A stretch of DNA of 10,000 bases from Magnetospirillum sp. (GTDB taxonomy: Bacteria > Pseudomonadota > Alphaproteobacteria > Rhodospirillales > Magnetospirillaceae). Positions 1 to 6,074 of the stretch are shown one piece after another (position 1 is the first letter of the stretch; each line of letters begins with the position of its first letter). Location of the stretch: assembly GCA_020217035.1 (NCBI GenBank), contig JAIWOG010000144.1:1-10000 (forward strand), in the 5' to 3' direction. Made by a program: the position numbers and the translations under genes. The notes under the pieces were generated by a model that saw only the letters and a list, made by a program, of their open reading frames with translations, was not told the DNA's origin and made no database searches.

Positions 1-478
1 TTTCCATGGCCTTCGCCTTGCCCACCGCGCGGGTCAGACGCTGCGATCCGCCGGCGCCGGGCATGGTGCCCAGATTGATTTCCGGCTGACCGAACTTGGC
101 GTTGTCGGCACAGATGATGAAGTCGCACATCATCGCCAACTCGCACCCACCGCCCAGGGCATAGCCGGCGACAGCGGCGATGACCGGCTTCCTTATGGTG
201 GTCACGTGGGTCCAGCCGGTGTTGCAGTAATCCTGGAAATAGACGTCCATGAAGGACAGATCCTTCATTTCCTTGATGTCGGCCCCGGCGGCGAAAGCCT
301 TTTGCGACCCGGTCAGCACGATGCAGCCGATGTTTTCGTCGGCCTGGAAGGCGTCCAGCGCCTGGGCCAGGTCGACGAACAAGGGCGTCGACAGGGCGTT
401 CAATGCCTGCGGCCGGTTCAGACGGATCAACCCCACGCTTCCGTGGGTTTCCACCAGGATGTTTTCGTAAGCGGTCAT
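1..478 (-). CDS. Enoyl-CoA hydratase (crotonase), C-terminus cut by window edge
   Basis: This gene encodes an enoyl-CoA hydratase that adds water across the 2,3 double bond of enoyl-CoA thioesters in the cytoplasm. The first 159 residues are visible; a full-length member is about 260, so roughly 100 C-terminal residues lie beyond base 1. Crotonase marks are the NRPQALNAL segment near residues 21-29, the oxyanion-hole region [10 protein letters not shown] (62-71) and [11 protein letters not shown] (105-115). Both catalytic glutamates are present, E113 in GGGCE and E133 in GQPEI, with the 20-residue spacing of the mitochondrial enzyme. The following [15 protein letters not shown] segment is also typical of short-chain hydratases. 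The ATG at 478 follows AGGAAAGGTGACCCC, a ribosome binding site overlapping the TAA of the upstream SDR gene (14-base gap), so this is the last visible gene of the minus-strand operon. In context it would hydrate methacrylyl-CoA (valine) or tiglyl/crotonyl-CoA. The substrate is inferred, the family is secure. Confidence 0.93.
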   Translation of the reverse strand, partial: MTAYENILVETHGSVGLIRLNRPQALNALSTPLFVDLAQALDAFQADENIGCIVLTGSQKAFAAGADIKEMKDLSFMDVYFQDYCNTGWTHVTTIRKPVIAAVAGYALGGGCELAMMCDFIICADNAKFGQPEINLGTMPGAGGSQRLTRAVGKAKAME

Positions 479-492
479 GGGGTCACCTTTCC

Positions 493-1254
493 TTACATCG
501 GCGGCATGCGCACGGCGCCGTCCAGGCGGATGGTGCTGCCGTTCAGCATGGGGTTGTCGACGATGGACAACACCATGCGGGCGTATTCTTCCGGCAAGCC
601 CAGGCGATGCGGGAACAGGGTCGAGGCGACCAGGGAATCCAGCACTTCCTGGGGCATGGAATTGACCATCGGCGTGCCGAAATAGCCGGGTGCCACGGCC
701 ATGACGCGGATGCCGGCAGGCGCGAATTCGCGGGCAGCGGGCAGCGACAGGCTGGCGACGCCGCCCTTGGACGCGGCATAGGCCACCTGGCCGATCTGGC
801 CGTCGAAGGCGGCGATCGACGCGGTGTTGACGATGACGCCGCGCTCGCCGCTTTCCTGCGGCTCAAGGCTCAGCATGTCGGCGGCGGCCAGCCGCATGAC
901 GTTGAAGGTGCCGATCAAATTGATCTGGATGACCTTGGCAAAGGCATCCAGCGCCATCGGCCCCTTGCGTCCGACCACCTTGCCCGGCGTCGCCACACCG
1001 GCGCAGTTGACGCAGATACGCGCCGCGCCATGCTTGGCCCGCGCCGCGGCGATGGCGTTTTCCACCGATTCGGCGCTGGTGACGTCGCAAACCAGACCGA
1101 CGCCGCCGATCTCGGCGGCCACCGCCTGGACGTTGGCTTCGTTCAAATCCAACACGGCGACCTTGGCGCCCTGCTTGGCCAAGGCGCGTGCGGTTTCGGC
1201 GCCCAGGCCCGAGCCGCCGCCGGTGACGATGGCGGCGCAATCACGGATGTTCAT
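493..1254 (-). CDS. 3-hydroxyacyl-CoA dehydrogenase, SDR family (HSD10/HSD17B10-like)
   Basis: A 253-residue short-chain dehydrogenase that most likely oxidises 3-hydroxyacyl-CoA or 2-methyl-3-hydroxybutyryl-CoA with NAD+. The Rossmann motif TGGGSGLG is at residues 11-18 and an acidic D36 at the end of the second strand favours NAD over NADP. NCAG is at 83-86. The SDR tetrad is complete: N112, S146, Y159 and K163 (YAASK). The segment [20 protein letters not shown] around 139-158 and the C-terminal [13 protein letters not shown] closely resemble mammalian type II 3-hydroxyacyl-CoA dehydrogenase as I remember it, and the length fits that family. ATG 1254 is preceded by AGGGAGGG about five bases upstream. 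The gene starts 24 bases after the hydrolase stop and ends 14 bases before the hydratase start, so it is co-transcribed with both. In isoleucine degradation this activity follows enoyl-CoA hydratase. Valine degradation does not need it, so it probably broadens the operon to isoleucine or straight-chain acyl-CoAs (inference). Confidence 0.93.
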   Translation of the reverse strand: MNIRDCAAIVTGGGSGLGAETARALAKQGAKVAVLDLNEANVQAVAAEIGGVGLVCDVTSAESVENAIAAARAKHGAARICVNCAGVATPGKVVGRKGPMALDAFAKVIQINLIGTFNVMRLAAADMLSLEPQESGERGVIVNTASIAAFDGQIGQVAYAASKGGVASLSLPAAREFAPAGIRVMAVAPGYFGTPMVNSMPQEVLDSLVASTLFPHRLGLPEEYARMVLSIVDNPMLNGSTIRLDGAVRMPPM

Positions 1255-1278
1255 GAAGTCCCTCCCTGGGGTTCTCTT

Positions 1279-2307
1279 TTAAAATGTCAGGTCGCCGCAG
1301 GCCGGCACCCGGTCGAAGCTGGCGCGGACCGCTTCGTCGCTGGCGGTCTCGGACCAATGGGGCTTGCCGTCCTTGTCGACGATGACGGCGCGGATGCCTT
1401 CGACGAAGTCGGCGCCCGGCGCCCACACCTGGGACAGGCGGAATTCCATCTTCATGCAGGAATCGAAATCAAGCCTGGCGCCACGGCGGATCTGTTCGAA
1501 CGCCACCTTGTTGGCACTGGGAGACTTGCCCTTGATGGCGGCCAGGGTCTGGGCGGCAAAGCCCTCGCCCTCGGCGGCCAGGGCGGCCAGCACGCCGTCA
1601 TAGCTGGCGGCCGAGAAACAGCGGTCGATGACCTCGCGGTTCTCGGCCAAGGGCGCCGCGCCGGGATCGACATGGAAGCGCGACAACACCGCCTCGACGT
1701 CGTCGCCGCTGGCAGACAGGGCGGCTTTCAGTTCGTCCATCCGCGCCGACGGCACGTAATGGGTGGCAATACCGGCATAAAGGCAGTCGGCCGCCTTCAG
1801 CCGCGCCCCGGTCAACCCCAGATACAGGCCGACCTGCCCCGGACAGCGGGGCAGGAAGAAGGCGCCGCCCACGTCGGGGAAGAAACCGATGCCGGTTTCC
1901 GGCATGGCGAACAAGGTGCGTTCGGTGGCGACACGATAGCGCCCATGCACAGAGACACCGACGCCGCCACCCATGACGATGCCGTCAATCAGCGCCACAT
2001 AAGGCTTGGCATAGGTCTTGATCTTACGGTTCAGCCGGTATTCGTCGCGATAGAACGACGCCACGTACTCCATCTCGCCGGCCTTGCAGGCGTCGTACAG
2101 GGCGCGGATGTCGCCGCCGGCGCAGAACGCCTTGTCCCCCGCGCCCTCGATGACCACTGCCTTGACGGCGTCGTCCTTGGCCCAGGCATCCAGGCGGGTG
2201 TGCATGGCGTGAACCTGGTCCAGCGTCAGGGCGTTGAGCGCCTTGGGGCGGTTCAGCACCGCCAGCCCGATGTCGCCCTGGCGGGCGAAGATGATCTCGA
2301 CTTCCAT
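1279..2307 (-). CDS. 3-hydroxyisobutyryl-CoA hydrolase (HIBCH-type crotonase)
   Basis: A 342-residue enzyme of the crotonase superfamily, predicted to hydrolyse 3-hydroxyisobutyryl-CoA to free 3-hydroxyisobutyrate and CoA in valine catabolism. It is longer than ordinary enoyl-CoA hydratases (about 260) and has HIBCH-specific sequence: FCAGGDIRALYDACKAG (61-77), the MGGGVGVSVHGRYRVATE block (112-129) and MPETGIGFFPDVGGAFF (135-151), with candidate catalytic residues E137 and D145. A distinct C-terminal region ends in a segment rich in W and E near VDKDGKPHWSETASD. I chose ATG 2307 over the in-frame GTG at 2325: 2307 overlaps the synthetase stop by one base (TGATG), has GGAAGG ten bases upstream, and yields an N-terminus MEVEIIF that begins directly with the first strand of the fold. 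The overlap implies translational coupling to the synthetase. The SDR follows after 24 bases. The family is secure; substrate specificity rests on family resemblance and on mmsB and the acyl-CoA dehydrogenase nearby. Confidence 0.92.
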   Translation of the reverse strand: MEVEIIFARQGDIGLAVLNRPKALNALTLDQVHAMHTRLDAWAKDDAVKAVVIEGAGDKAFCAGGDIRALYDACKAGEMEYVASFYRDEYRLNRKIKTYAKPYVALIDGIVMGGGVGVSVHGRYRVATERTLFAMPETGIGFFPDVGGAFFLPRCPGQVGLYLGLTGARLKAADCLYAGIATHYVPSARMDELKAALSASGDDVEAVLSRFHVDPGAAPLAENREVIDRCFSAASYDGVLAALAAEGEGFAAQTLAAIKGKSPSANKVAFEQIRRGARLDFDSCMKMEFRLSQVWAPGADFVEGIRAVIVDKDGKPHWSETASDEAVRASFDRVPACGDLTF

Positions 2308-3833
2308 CACAAAGACGCCTTCCACATCTCGGCATAAGTGTCGCGCAGCACGTTCTTTTGCACCTTGCCCATGGCGTTGCGCGGCAATTCGGGCACGAAA
2401 ACCATCTGCTTGGGCACCTTGTAATTGGCCAGCCGGCCCTTGAGGTCGGCCAGCATGGCCGCGGCCGACAATTCACGGCCCTTTTCGGGGACGATGATGG
2501 CCAGGCCGGCCTCGCCGAAATCGGGATGCGGCATGCCGACCACCGCCGATTCCACCACGCCGTCCATGCGGTCGATGGCGTCTTCCACTTCCTTGGGATA
2601 GACGTTATAGCCGCCCGAGATGATCAAATCCTTGGCGCGGCCGACGATGCTGACATAGCCGTCTTCGTCGATAACGCCCACGTCGCCGGTCTTGAAGAAA
2701 CCGTCTTCGGTGAACTCGGCCTTGGTCTTTTCCGGCATGTTCCAATAGCCGATGAAGACGTTGGGTCCCTTGACCTCGATGCCGCCCACTTCGCCCTGGG
2801 GCAGGACGCGGCCATTATCGTCGGTGATGCGCACGGCCATGTCGGGCAAAGCCGGGCCGACGGTGCCGGCCTTGCGGGCGCCCACCAGCGGGTTCGACGT
2901 GAACATGCCGCCCTCGGTCATGCCATAGCGTTCCAGGATGGTGTGGCCGGTGCGGCTGGCGAATTCGTTGAAGGTTTCCGACAACAGCGGCGCCGAACCG
3001 GAAATGAACAACCGCATGTTGCGGCAGGTTTCCGGGTTCAGGCGCGGGCTGGCCAGCAGCCGGGTGTAGAAGGTCGGCACCCCCATGAAGACGCTGGCTT
3101 GCGGCAGCAAGTCGAGCACCTGTTCGGCGTCGAACTTGGGGCAGAAGATCATCGGAGAGCCGTTCAGCAGCACGCAATTGGTGGCGACGAACAGGCCGTG
3201 GGTGTGGAAGATGGGCAGTGCGTGCAGCAGCACGTCGTCCGGCTGCCACCCCCACAGCTTGTGCAGGGTTTGGGCGTTGGCGGCCAAATTGTCGTGACTC
3301 ATCATGGCGCCCTTGGGCCGCCCGGTGGTGCCCGAGGAATAAAGGATGGACGCCACCTCGGTGCCGACACGCTCGACGGTGGCGAATTCCGTCGGCTGTC
3401 CCGCCGCCTGGTCGACCAGGCTGCCGCTGCCGTCGGCCCCCAGGGTCAGCAGCGCGGCGCCGATGCCGGTCTTGGCGACGATTCCTGCCAATTGGGCTTC
3501 CCGTGCCGGCTGGCAAAGGACGGCGGACGGCGCCGCGTCGGACAAGAAGAACTCAAGCTCGTCAGGCTGGTAGGCGGTGTTCAGCGGCAGCAACACGGCG
3601 CCGACCCGCAGGCAGGCCAGATAGACGAAGATGGCTTGGGGCGACTTGTCCACCTGTACCGCCACCCGGTCTCCGGGCTTGACGCCGTTAGCGGCCAGCA
3701 CATGGGCGAACTGCGCCGAATGCGCTTCCAGGTCGGCATAGGACAGGGTGGCGCCGTCGGGCACGACGATGAAAGGCTTGGAACGGTCGGCGGGAAAGCG
3801 CGACTGAAAAGCCGCGAACAGATTGCCGGGCAT
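2307..3833 (-). CDS. matB: Malonyl-CoA (methylmalonyl-CoA) synthetase, MatB-like
   Basis: A 508-residue ANL-superfamily enzyme, predicted to activate malonate, and perhaps methylmalonate, to its CoA thioester through an acyl-AMP intermediate. Adenylation motifs are in order: P-loop LYSSGTTGRPKGAM (164-177), IFHTHGLFVATN (208-219), GVPTFYTRLL (251-260), NMRLFISGSAPLL (272-284), YGMTE (303-307), TGD followed by DEDGY, GRAKDLIISGGYNVYPKEVE, and the catalytic lysine K490 in LPRNAMGKVQKN. The HTHGLF, NMRLFISGSAPLL and C-terminal MGKVQKNVLR segments match rhizobial MatB as I recall it; the arginine in NMRLF lies where MatB enzymes bind the distal carboxylate. ATG 3833 follows AGGGAGG at about nine bases. 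It heads the minus-strand enzyme operon, downstream of a GntR/FCD regulator, which is the usual MatR-Mat arrangement. No malonyl-CoA decarboxylase (matA) is visible. Alternatives are a methylmalonate or other short dicarboxylate ligase (ACSF3-like). Malonate versus methylmalonate cannot be settled from sequence alone. Confidence 0.86.
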   Translation of the reverse strand: MPGNLFAAFQSRFPADRSKPFIVVPDGATLSYADLEAHSAQFAHVLAANGVKPGDRVAVQVDKSPQAIFVYLACLRVGAVLLPLNTAYQPDELEFFLSDAAPSAVLCQPAREAQLAGIVAKTGIGAALLTLGADGSGSLVDQAAGQPTEFATVERVGTEVASILYSSGTTGRPKGAMMSHDNLAANAQTLHKLWGWQPDDVLLHALPIFHTHGLFVATNCVLLNGSPMIFCPKFDAEQVLDLLPQASVFMGVPTFYTRLLASPRLNPETCRNMRLFISGSAPLLSETFNEFASRTGHTILERYGMTEGGMFTSNPLVGARKAGTVGPALPDMAVRITDDNGRVLPQGEVGGIEVKGPNVFIGYWNMPEKTKAEFTEDGFFKTGDVGVIDEDGYVSIVGRAKDLIISGGYNVYPKEVEDAIDRMDGVVESAVVGMPHPDFGEAGLAIIVPEKGRELSAAAMLADLKGRLANYKVPKQMVFVPELPRNAMGKVQKNVLRDTYAEMWKASL

Positions 3834-3853
3834 GGATTGGAAACCTCCCTTGA

Positions 3854-3875
3854 GCGGCCGGCTTGGCGGCCGGCT
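3854..3875. repeat. 10-base direct repeat in the matB leader
   Basis: GCGGCCGGCT occurs at 3854-3863 and again at 3866-3875, a 12-base period. Because GCCGGC is itself palindromic, 3857-3862 can also pair with 3869-3874 to give a short, very GC-rich hairpin with a six-base loop. On the minus strand this lies just upstream of the matB ribosome binding site (3844-3850). It could be a leader structure affecting matB translation or a chance product of high GC content. No T-tract follows, so it is not a convincing intrinsic terminator. Confidence 0.45.
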
Positions 3876-3924
3876 CGAAATTCAGCGTCCAAGGACTAGC
3901 ACAGCAATGTTCGAAGGACCAGAG

Positions 3925-3960
3925 GCTTGTATCCAAAAAACTGATTTTCTGGATACAAGC
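3925..3960. promoter_or_regulatory. Candidate twin MatR-type operator upstream of matB
   Basis: A perfect 11-base inverted repeat, GCTTGTATCCA at 3925-3935 and TGGATACAAGC at 3950-3960, separated by 14 bases; the A and T runs inside extend the symmetry with one mismatch to a four-base centre. The right arm overlaps the last base of the regulator's stop codon. The MatR operator of Rhizobium, recalled from the literature as TCTTGTATACAAGA, matches the left arm region (3925-3938) at 11 of 14 positions and the right one (3947-3960) at 10 of 14. Each arm may therefore be a separate dimer site, or the arms may be half sites of one operator. On the minus strand no T-run follows, which argues against an intrinsic terminator. 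The gene for an FCD/GntR regulator is immediately adjacent, supporting autoregulated control of the matB operon. Binding is inferred. Confidence 0.6.
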
Positions 3961-4625
3961 TAACGCATGATGGACACGAATTCCGAGAAAATATCCGCTT
4001 GGATGGTCACATGCTTGCGCATGGCGGCTTGGGCGCGGTCGGGATCGGCGGCCAGGATGGCGGCCAGCACCTCGCCGTGTTCGGCATAGGATTCTTCGAT
4101 GCGCTTGGGGTGGTTCAACTGATAGCGCCGATAAGGCGCGAGGCGGGCGAACAATCCCCGCGCCATGTCCTGAAGCACCACGTTGTGGCTGCCTTCATAG
4201 ATCGCCTCGTGGAAGGAATGGTTGACGGCGTAATAGTCGTCCAACTGCCGCGCCTCGCACATTTGACACGACCGCGCATGCAGGCGTTCCAGTGCCGTCT
4301 TTTCATCCGCCGACATCCGCCGGGCGGCGTAGCGGGCGCACAAACCCTCGATATCGCTCATCACTTCGAACATTTGCACCATGCGATGCAGGTCAAGCGG
4401 AGCCACCACCGCACCCTGACGCGGCTGCTTGACCACCAGGCCGGAATAGACCAACTGCAAGATGGCTTCACGCACCGGGGTGCGGGAAAGATTGAAGCGG
4501 GCCGCCAGGCTTTCCTCGTCCAGGCGGGTGCCGGGCCTCAGCGCCCCCGAGAAAATCTCGGCCTCGATGACCTGGCGAATTTCGTCGGCGCGTGTCGCCG
4601 ACTTGTCGGACTTCTTGGTGGCCAT
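3960..4625 (-). CDS. GntR-family transcriptional regulator, FCD (FadR/MatR-like) subfamily
   Basis: A 221-residue DNA-binding regulator. The N-terminal winged helix-turn-helix spans about residues 10-76, with the GntR hallmarks IFSGALRPGTRLDEESLA, the recognition helix LSRTPVREAI (46-55) and the wing QPRQGAVVAP (67-76). The C-terminal all-helical FCD ligand domain covers about 80-215, with FE..SDIEGLCARYAARR, NHSFHEAIY (135-143), SYAEHGEVL (179-187) and MRKH (202-205). H139, H183 and H205 are the expected metal ligands; N135 sits where many members have Asp. FCD regulators bind small carboxylates. Its position directly before a matB-like gene, and a MatR-like repeat beside its stop codon, make a MatR-type malonate sensor the best guess; a BCAA-catabolism regulator is the alternative. 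ATG 4625 has GGGAGGA five bases upstream. It is transcribed on the minus strand and divergently from the acyl-CoA dehydrogenase, so it could control both arms. Confidence 0.92.
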   Translation of the reverse strand: MATKKSDKSATRADEIRQVIEAEIFSGALRPGTRLDEESLAARFNLSRTPVREAILQLVYSGLVVKQPRQGAVVAPLDLHRMVQMFEVMSDIEGLCARYAARRMSADEKTALERLHARSCQMCEARQLDDYYAVNHSFHEAIYEGSHNVVLQDMARGLFARLAPYRRYQLNHPKRIEESYAEHGEVLAAILAADPDRAQAAMRKHVTIQADIFSEFVSIMR

Positions 4626-4657
4626 GTGTCCTCCCTGCCCCCGCGTTACGGAGGGTC

Positions 4658-4686
4658 TTTATATACCCGTCACACACGGTACCCAA
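4658..4686 (-). promoter_or_regulatory. Candidate sigma70-type promoter for the GntR regulator
   Basis: Read on the minus strand, TTGGGT (4686-4681) is followed after 17 bases by TATAAA (4663-4658). The -10 matches TATAAT at five of six positions, the -35 at three of six. Transcription would begin near 4651, about 25 bases before ATG 4625, with the GGGAGGA ribosome binding site in between. The assignment is by eye only. Confidence 0.4.
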
Positions 4687-4780
4687 GTCGCGCATTGTTC
4701 GCACACAAAAAAATACCTTTGCGTATACAGATGCTGGACGCGTCGCAGCCATTGTGATACGCCTTGACCACCATCGCACA

Positions 4781-4799
4781 GGAAACCGACAGAGTTTCC
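4781..4799. repeat. Short inverted repeat in the divergent intergenic region
   Basis: GGAAAC at 4781-4786 and GTTTCC at 4794-4799 form a perfect six-base inverted repeat with a seven-base spacer. It lies about 45 bases upstream of the proposed -35 box of the acyl-CoA dehydrogenase promoter and could be an activator or repressor site. The rest of 4700-4840 has no convincing small ORF or RNA gene; a GTATAC at 4723-4728 is the only other palindrome that caught my eye. Confidence 0.3.
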
Positions 4800-4841
4800 G
4801 GCATGGGGAGGCCACGGACGGGAGAGAGGATCACATCCCTC

Positions 4842-4869
4842 TTGCGTCGCCATTAAAAAAACGTATGTT
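4842..4869 (+). promoter_or_regulatory. Candidate sigma70-type promoter for the acyl-CoA dehydrogenase operon
   Basis: TTGCGT (4842-4847) and TATGTT (4864-4869) are separated by 16 bases, each matching the sigma70 consensus at four of six positions or close to it. Transcription would start near 4876, leaving about 23 bases of leader before ATG 4899, enough for the AGGGA ribosome binding site at 4884-4888. The -10 box sits exactly between the two arms of the AAAAACG/CGTTTTT inverted repeat, as expected for a repressed promoter. Assigned by eye. Confidence 0.45.
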
Positions 4870-4876
4870 CGTTTTT
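4857..4876. promoter_or_regulatory. Candidate operator: AAAAACG-N6-CGTTTTT inverted repeat
   Basis: AAAAACG at 4857-4863 and CGTTTTT at 4870-4876 are a perfect seven-base inverted repeat around a six-base spacer, TATGTT. The spacer is also the best -10 box for the plus-strand operon. The geometry is that of a repressor operator over a promoter. The half site is unlike the TTGTATCCA arms near matB, so a different regulator (TetR- or MerR-type, not encoded in the window) may act here. Which protein binds is unknown. Confidence 0.5.
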
Positions 4877-4898
4877 GAGCAGCAGGGATGACAGCACG

Positions 4899-6038
4899 AT
4901 GCTTTTCGGCCTGAGCGAAGACCAGGAAGCTTTCCAGAACGCCGCCCGCGACTTCGCGCAGGGCGAAATGGCGCCCCATGCCGCCCACTGGGACGAAGAG
5001 GAAATCTTCCCGGTGGAATGCTTGCGCAAGGCTGCCGAACTGGGCTTCGCCGGCATCTACGTGCGTGACGACGTGGGCGGGTCCGCCCTTGGCCGCCTGG
5101 ACGCGGCGCTGATTTTCGAGGAACTGGCCGCCGCCTGCCCGTCCACCGCCGCCTACATCTCCATCCACAACATGGCGGCGTGGATGATCGACAGCTTCGG
5201 CAACGACGACCAGCGTCGGCGCTGGCTGCCCGATCTGACCTCCATGACCAAATTCGCCAGCTATTGCCTGACCGAGCCGGGCGCCGGGTCCGATGCAGCG
5301 TCCTTGCGCACCAAGGCCGAGCGCGACGGCGATCATTATGTGCTGAACGGTTCCAAGGCATTCATCTCGGGCGGCAACTCGTCCGACGTCTATGTGGTGA
5401 TGGTCCGCACCAATGGCCCCGGCCCCAAGGGCATCACCTGCCTGGTGGTGGAAAAGGGCACGCCCGGCCTGTCGTTTGGCAAGCCCGAAAAGAAGCTGGG
5501 CTGGAAAAGCCAGCCCACCAGCGCGGTGATCTTCGAGGATTGCCGCGTCCCCGTCGCCAACCGCATCGGCGCCGAAGGCGAAGGTTTCAAGATCGCCATG
5601 AAGGGCCTGGATGGCGGGCGGCTGAATATCGGCGCCTGTTCCTTGGGCGGGGCGCGGGAATGCCTGCGCCTTGCCATCGAATACACCGCAAGCCGCCAGC
5701 AATTCGGCCAGACCATCCAAAGCTTCCAGAACACCCAGTTCCAGTTGGCCGACATGGCCACCGAACTGGAGGCCGCCCGCCTGCTGCTGCACCGCGCGGC
5801 GTCGGCGCTCGACGCCAAGGAAGCCAACGCCACCACCCTTTGTGCCATGGCCAAAAGGCTGGCCACCGACACCGGTTTCTCGGTGGTGGACCGGGCGCTG
5901 CAATTGTTCGGCGGTTACGGCTACATCAAGGAATACCCCATCGAGCGGTACCTGCGCGACCTGCGCGTGCACCGCATCCTGGAAGGGTCCAACGAAATCA
6001 TGCGCGTCATCATCGGCCGGTCTTTGACCCAGGTCTAA
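4899..6038 (+). CDS. Acyl-CoA dehydrogenase, isobutyryl-CoA dehydrogenase-like (ACAD8 type)
   Basis: A 379-residue FAD flavoprotein that introduces the 2,3 double bond into short or branched acyl-CoAs, passing electrons to ETF. The three-part acyl-CoA dehydrogenase fold is recognisable: helical N-domain (about 1-118), the beta domain starting with [15 protein letters not shown] (122-136), and the C-terminal helical domain with [29 protein letters not shown] and [12 protein letters not shown]362 in LEGSNE is the catalytic base position. The C-terminal block closely resembles mammalian isobutyryl-CoA dehydrogenase, and mmsB follows after 36 bases, so isobutyryl-CoA (valine) is the likeliest substrate; 2-methylbutyryl-CoA is possible. 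I chose ATG 4899, with AGGGA at 4884-4888 ten bases upstream. The in-frame TTG at 4875 has no ribosome binding site and sits at the predicted transcription start; [12 protein letters not shown] is also the normal N-terminus of the family. This is the first gene of the plus-strand operon. Confidence 0.93.
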   Translation: MLFGLSEDQEAFQNAARDFAQGEMAPHAAHWDEEEIFPVECLRKAAELGFAGIYVRDDVGGSALGRLDAALIFEELAAACPSTAAYISIHNMAAWMIDSFGNDDQRRRWLPDLTSMTKFASYCLTEPGAGSDAASLRTKAERDGDHYVLNGSKAFISGGNSSDVYVVMVRTNGPGPKGITCLVVEKGTPGLSFGKPEKKLGWKSQPTSAVIFEDCRVPVANRIGAEGEGFKIAMKGLDGGRLNIGACSLGGARECLRLAIEYTASRQQFGQTIQSFQNTQFQLADMATELEAARLLLHRAASALDAKEANATTLCAMAKRLATDTGFSVVDRALQLFGGYGYIKEYPIERYLRDLRVHRILEGSNEIMRVIIGRSLTQV

Positions 6039-6074
6039 CAACAAGACGGCGCGAACAGGGAAGGAGACGAGGAT

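Noticed and set aside
2308..2325. Upstream GTG start for the HIB-CoA hydrolase
   Set aside because: It would place the GGAAGG ribosome binding site inside the coding sequence; ATG 2307 gives the classic TGATG coupling and a normal N-terminus.
403..2337. A 644-codon plus-strand open frame
   Set aside because: It runs antisense to the SDR and hydrolase genes, has low-complexity composition rich in G, A, H, R and D, no recognisable domain, and is explained by GC-biased codon positions of the minus-strand genes.
2358..3899. A 513-codon plus-strand open frame
   Set aside because: Antisense shadow of the MatB-like gene, which has all ANL motifs in the correct order; this frame has none.
3925..3960. 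Intrinsic terminator for the GntR gene
   Set aside because: The stem is AT-rich and no T-tract follows on the minus strand; similarity to a GntR-type operator explains it better.
4820..4846. Interrupted inverted repeat GGAT-cac-ATCC with flanking AGAG/CTCT
   Set aside because: The core is only four base pairs and extension needs a bulge; it would not be transcribed if the proposed promoter is correct. Too weak to call.
4875..4898. Upstream TTG start for the acyl-CoA dehydrogenase
   Set aside because: No ribosome binding site precedes it, it coincides with the predicted transcription start and an operator arm, and the eight extra residues are not family-like.
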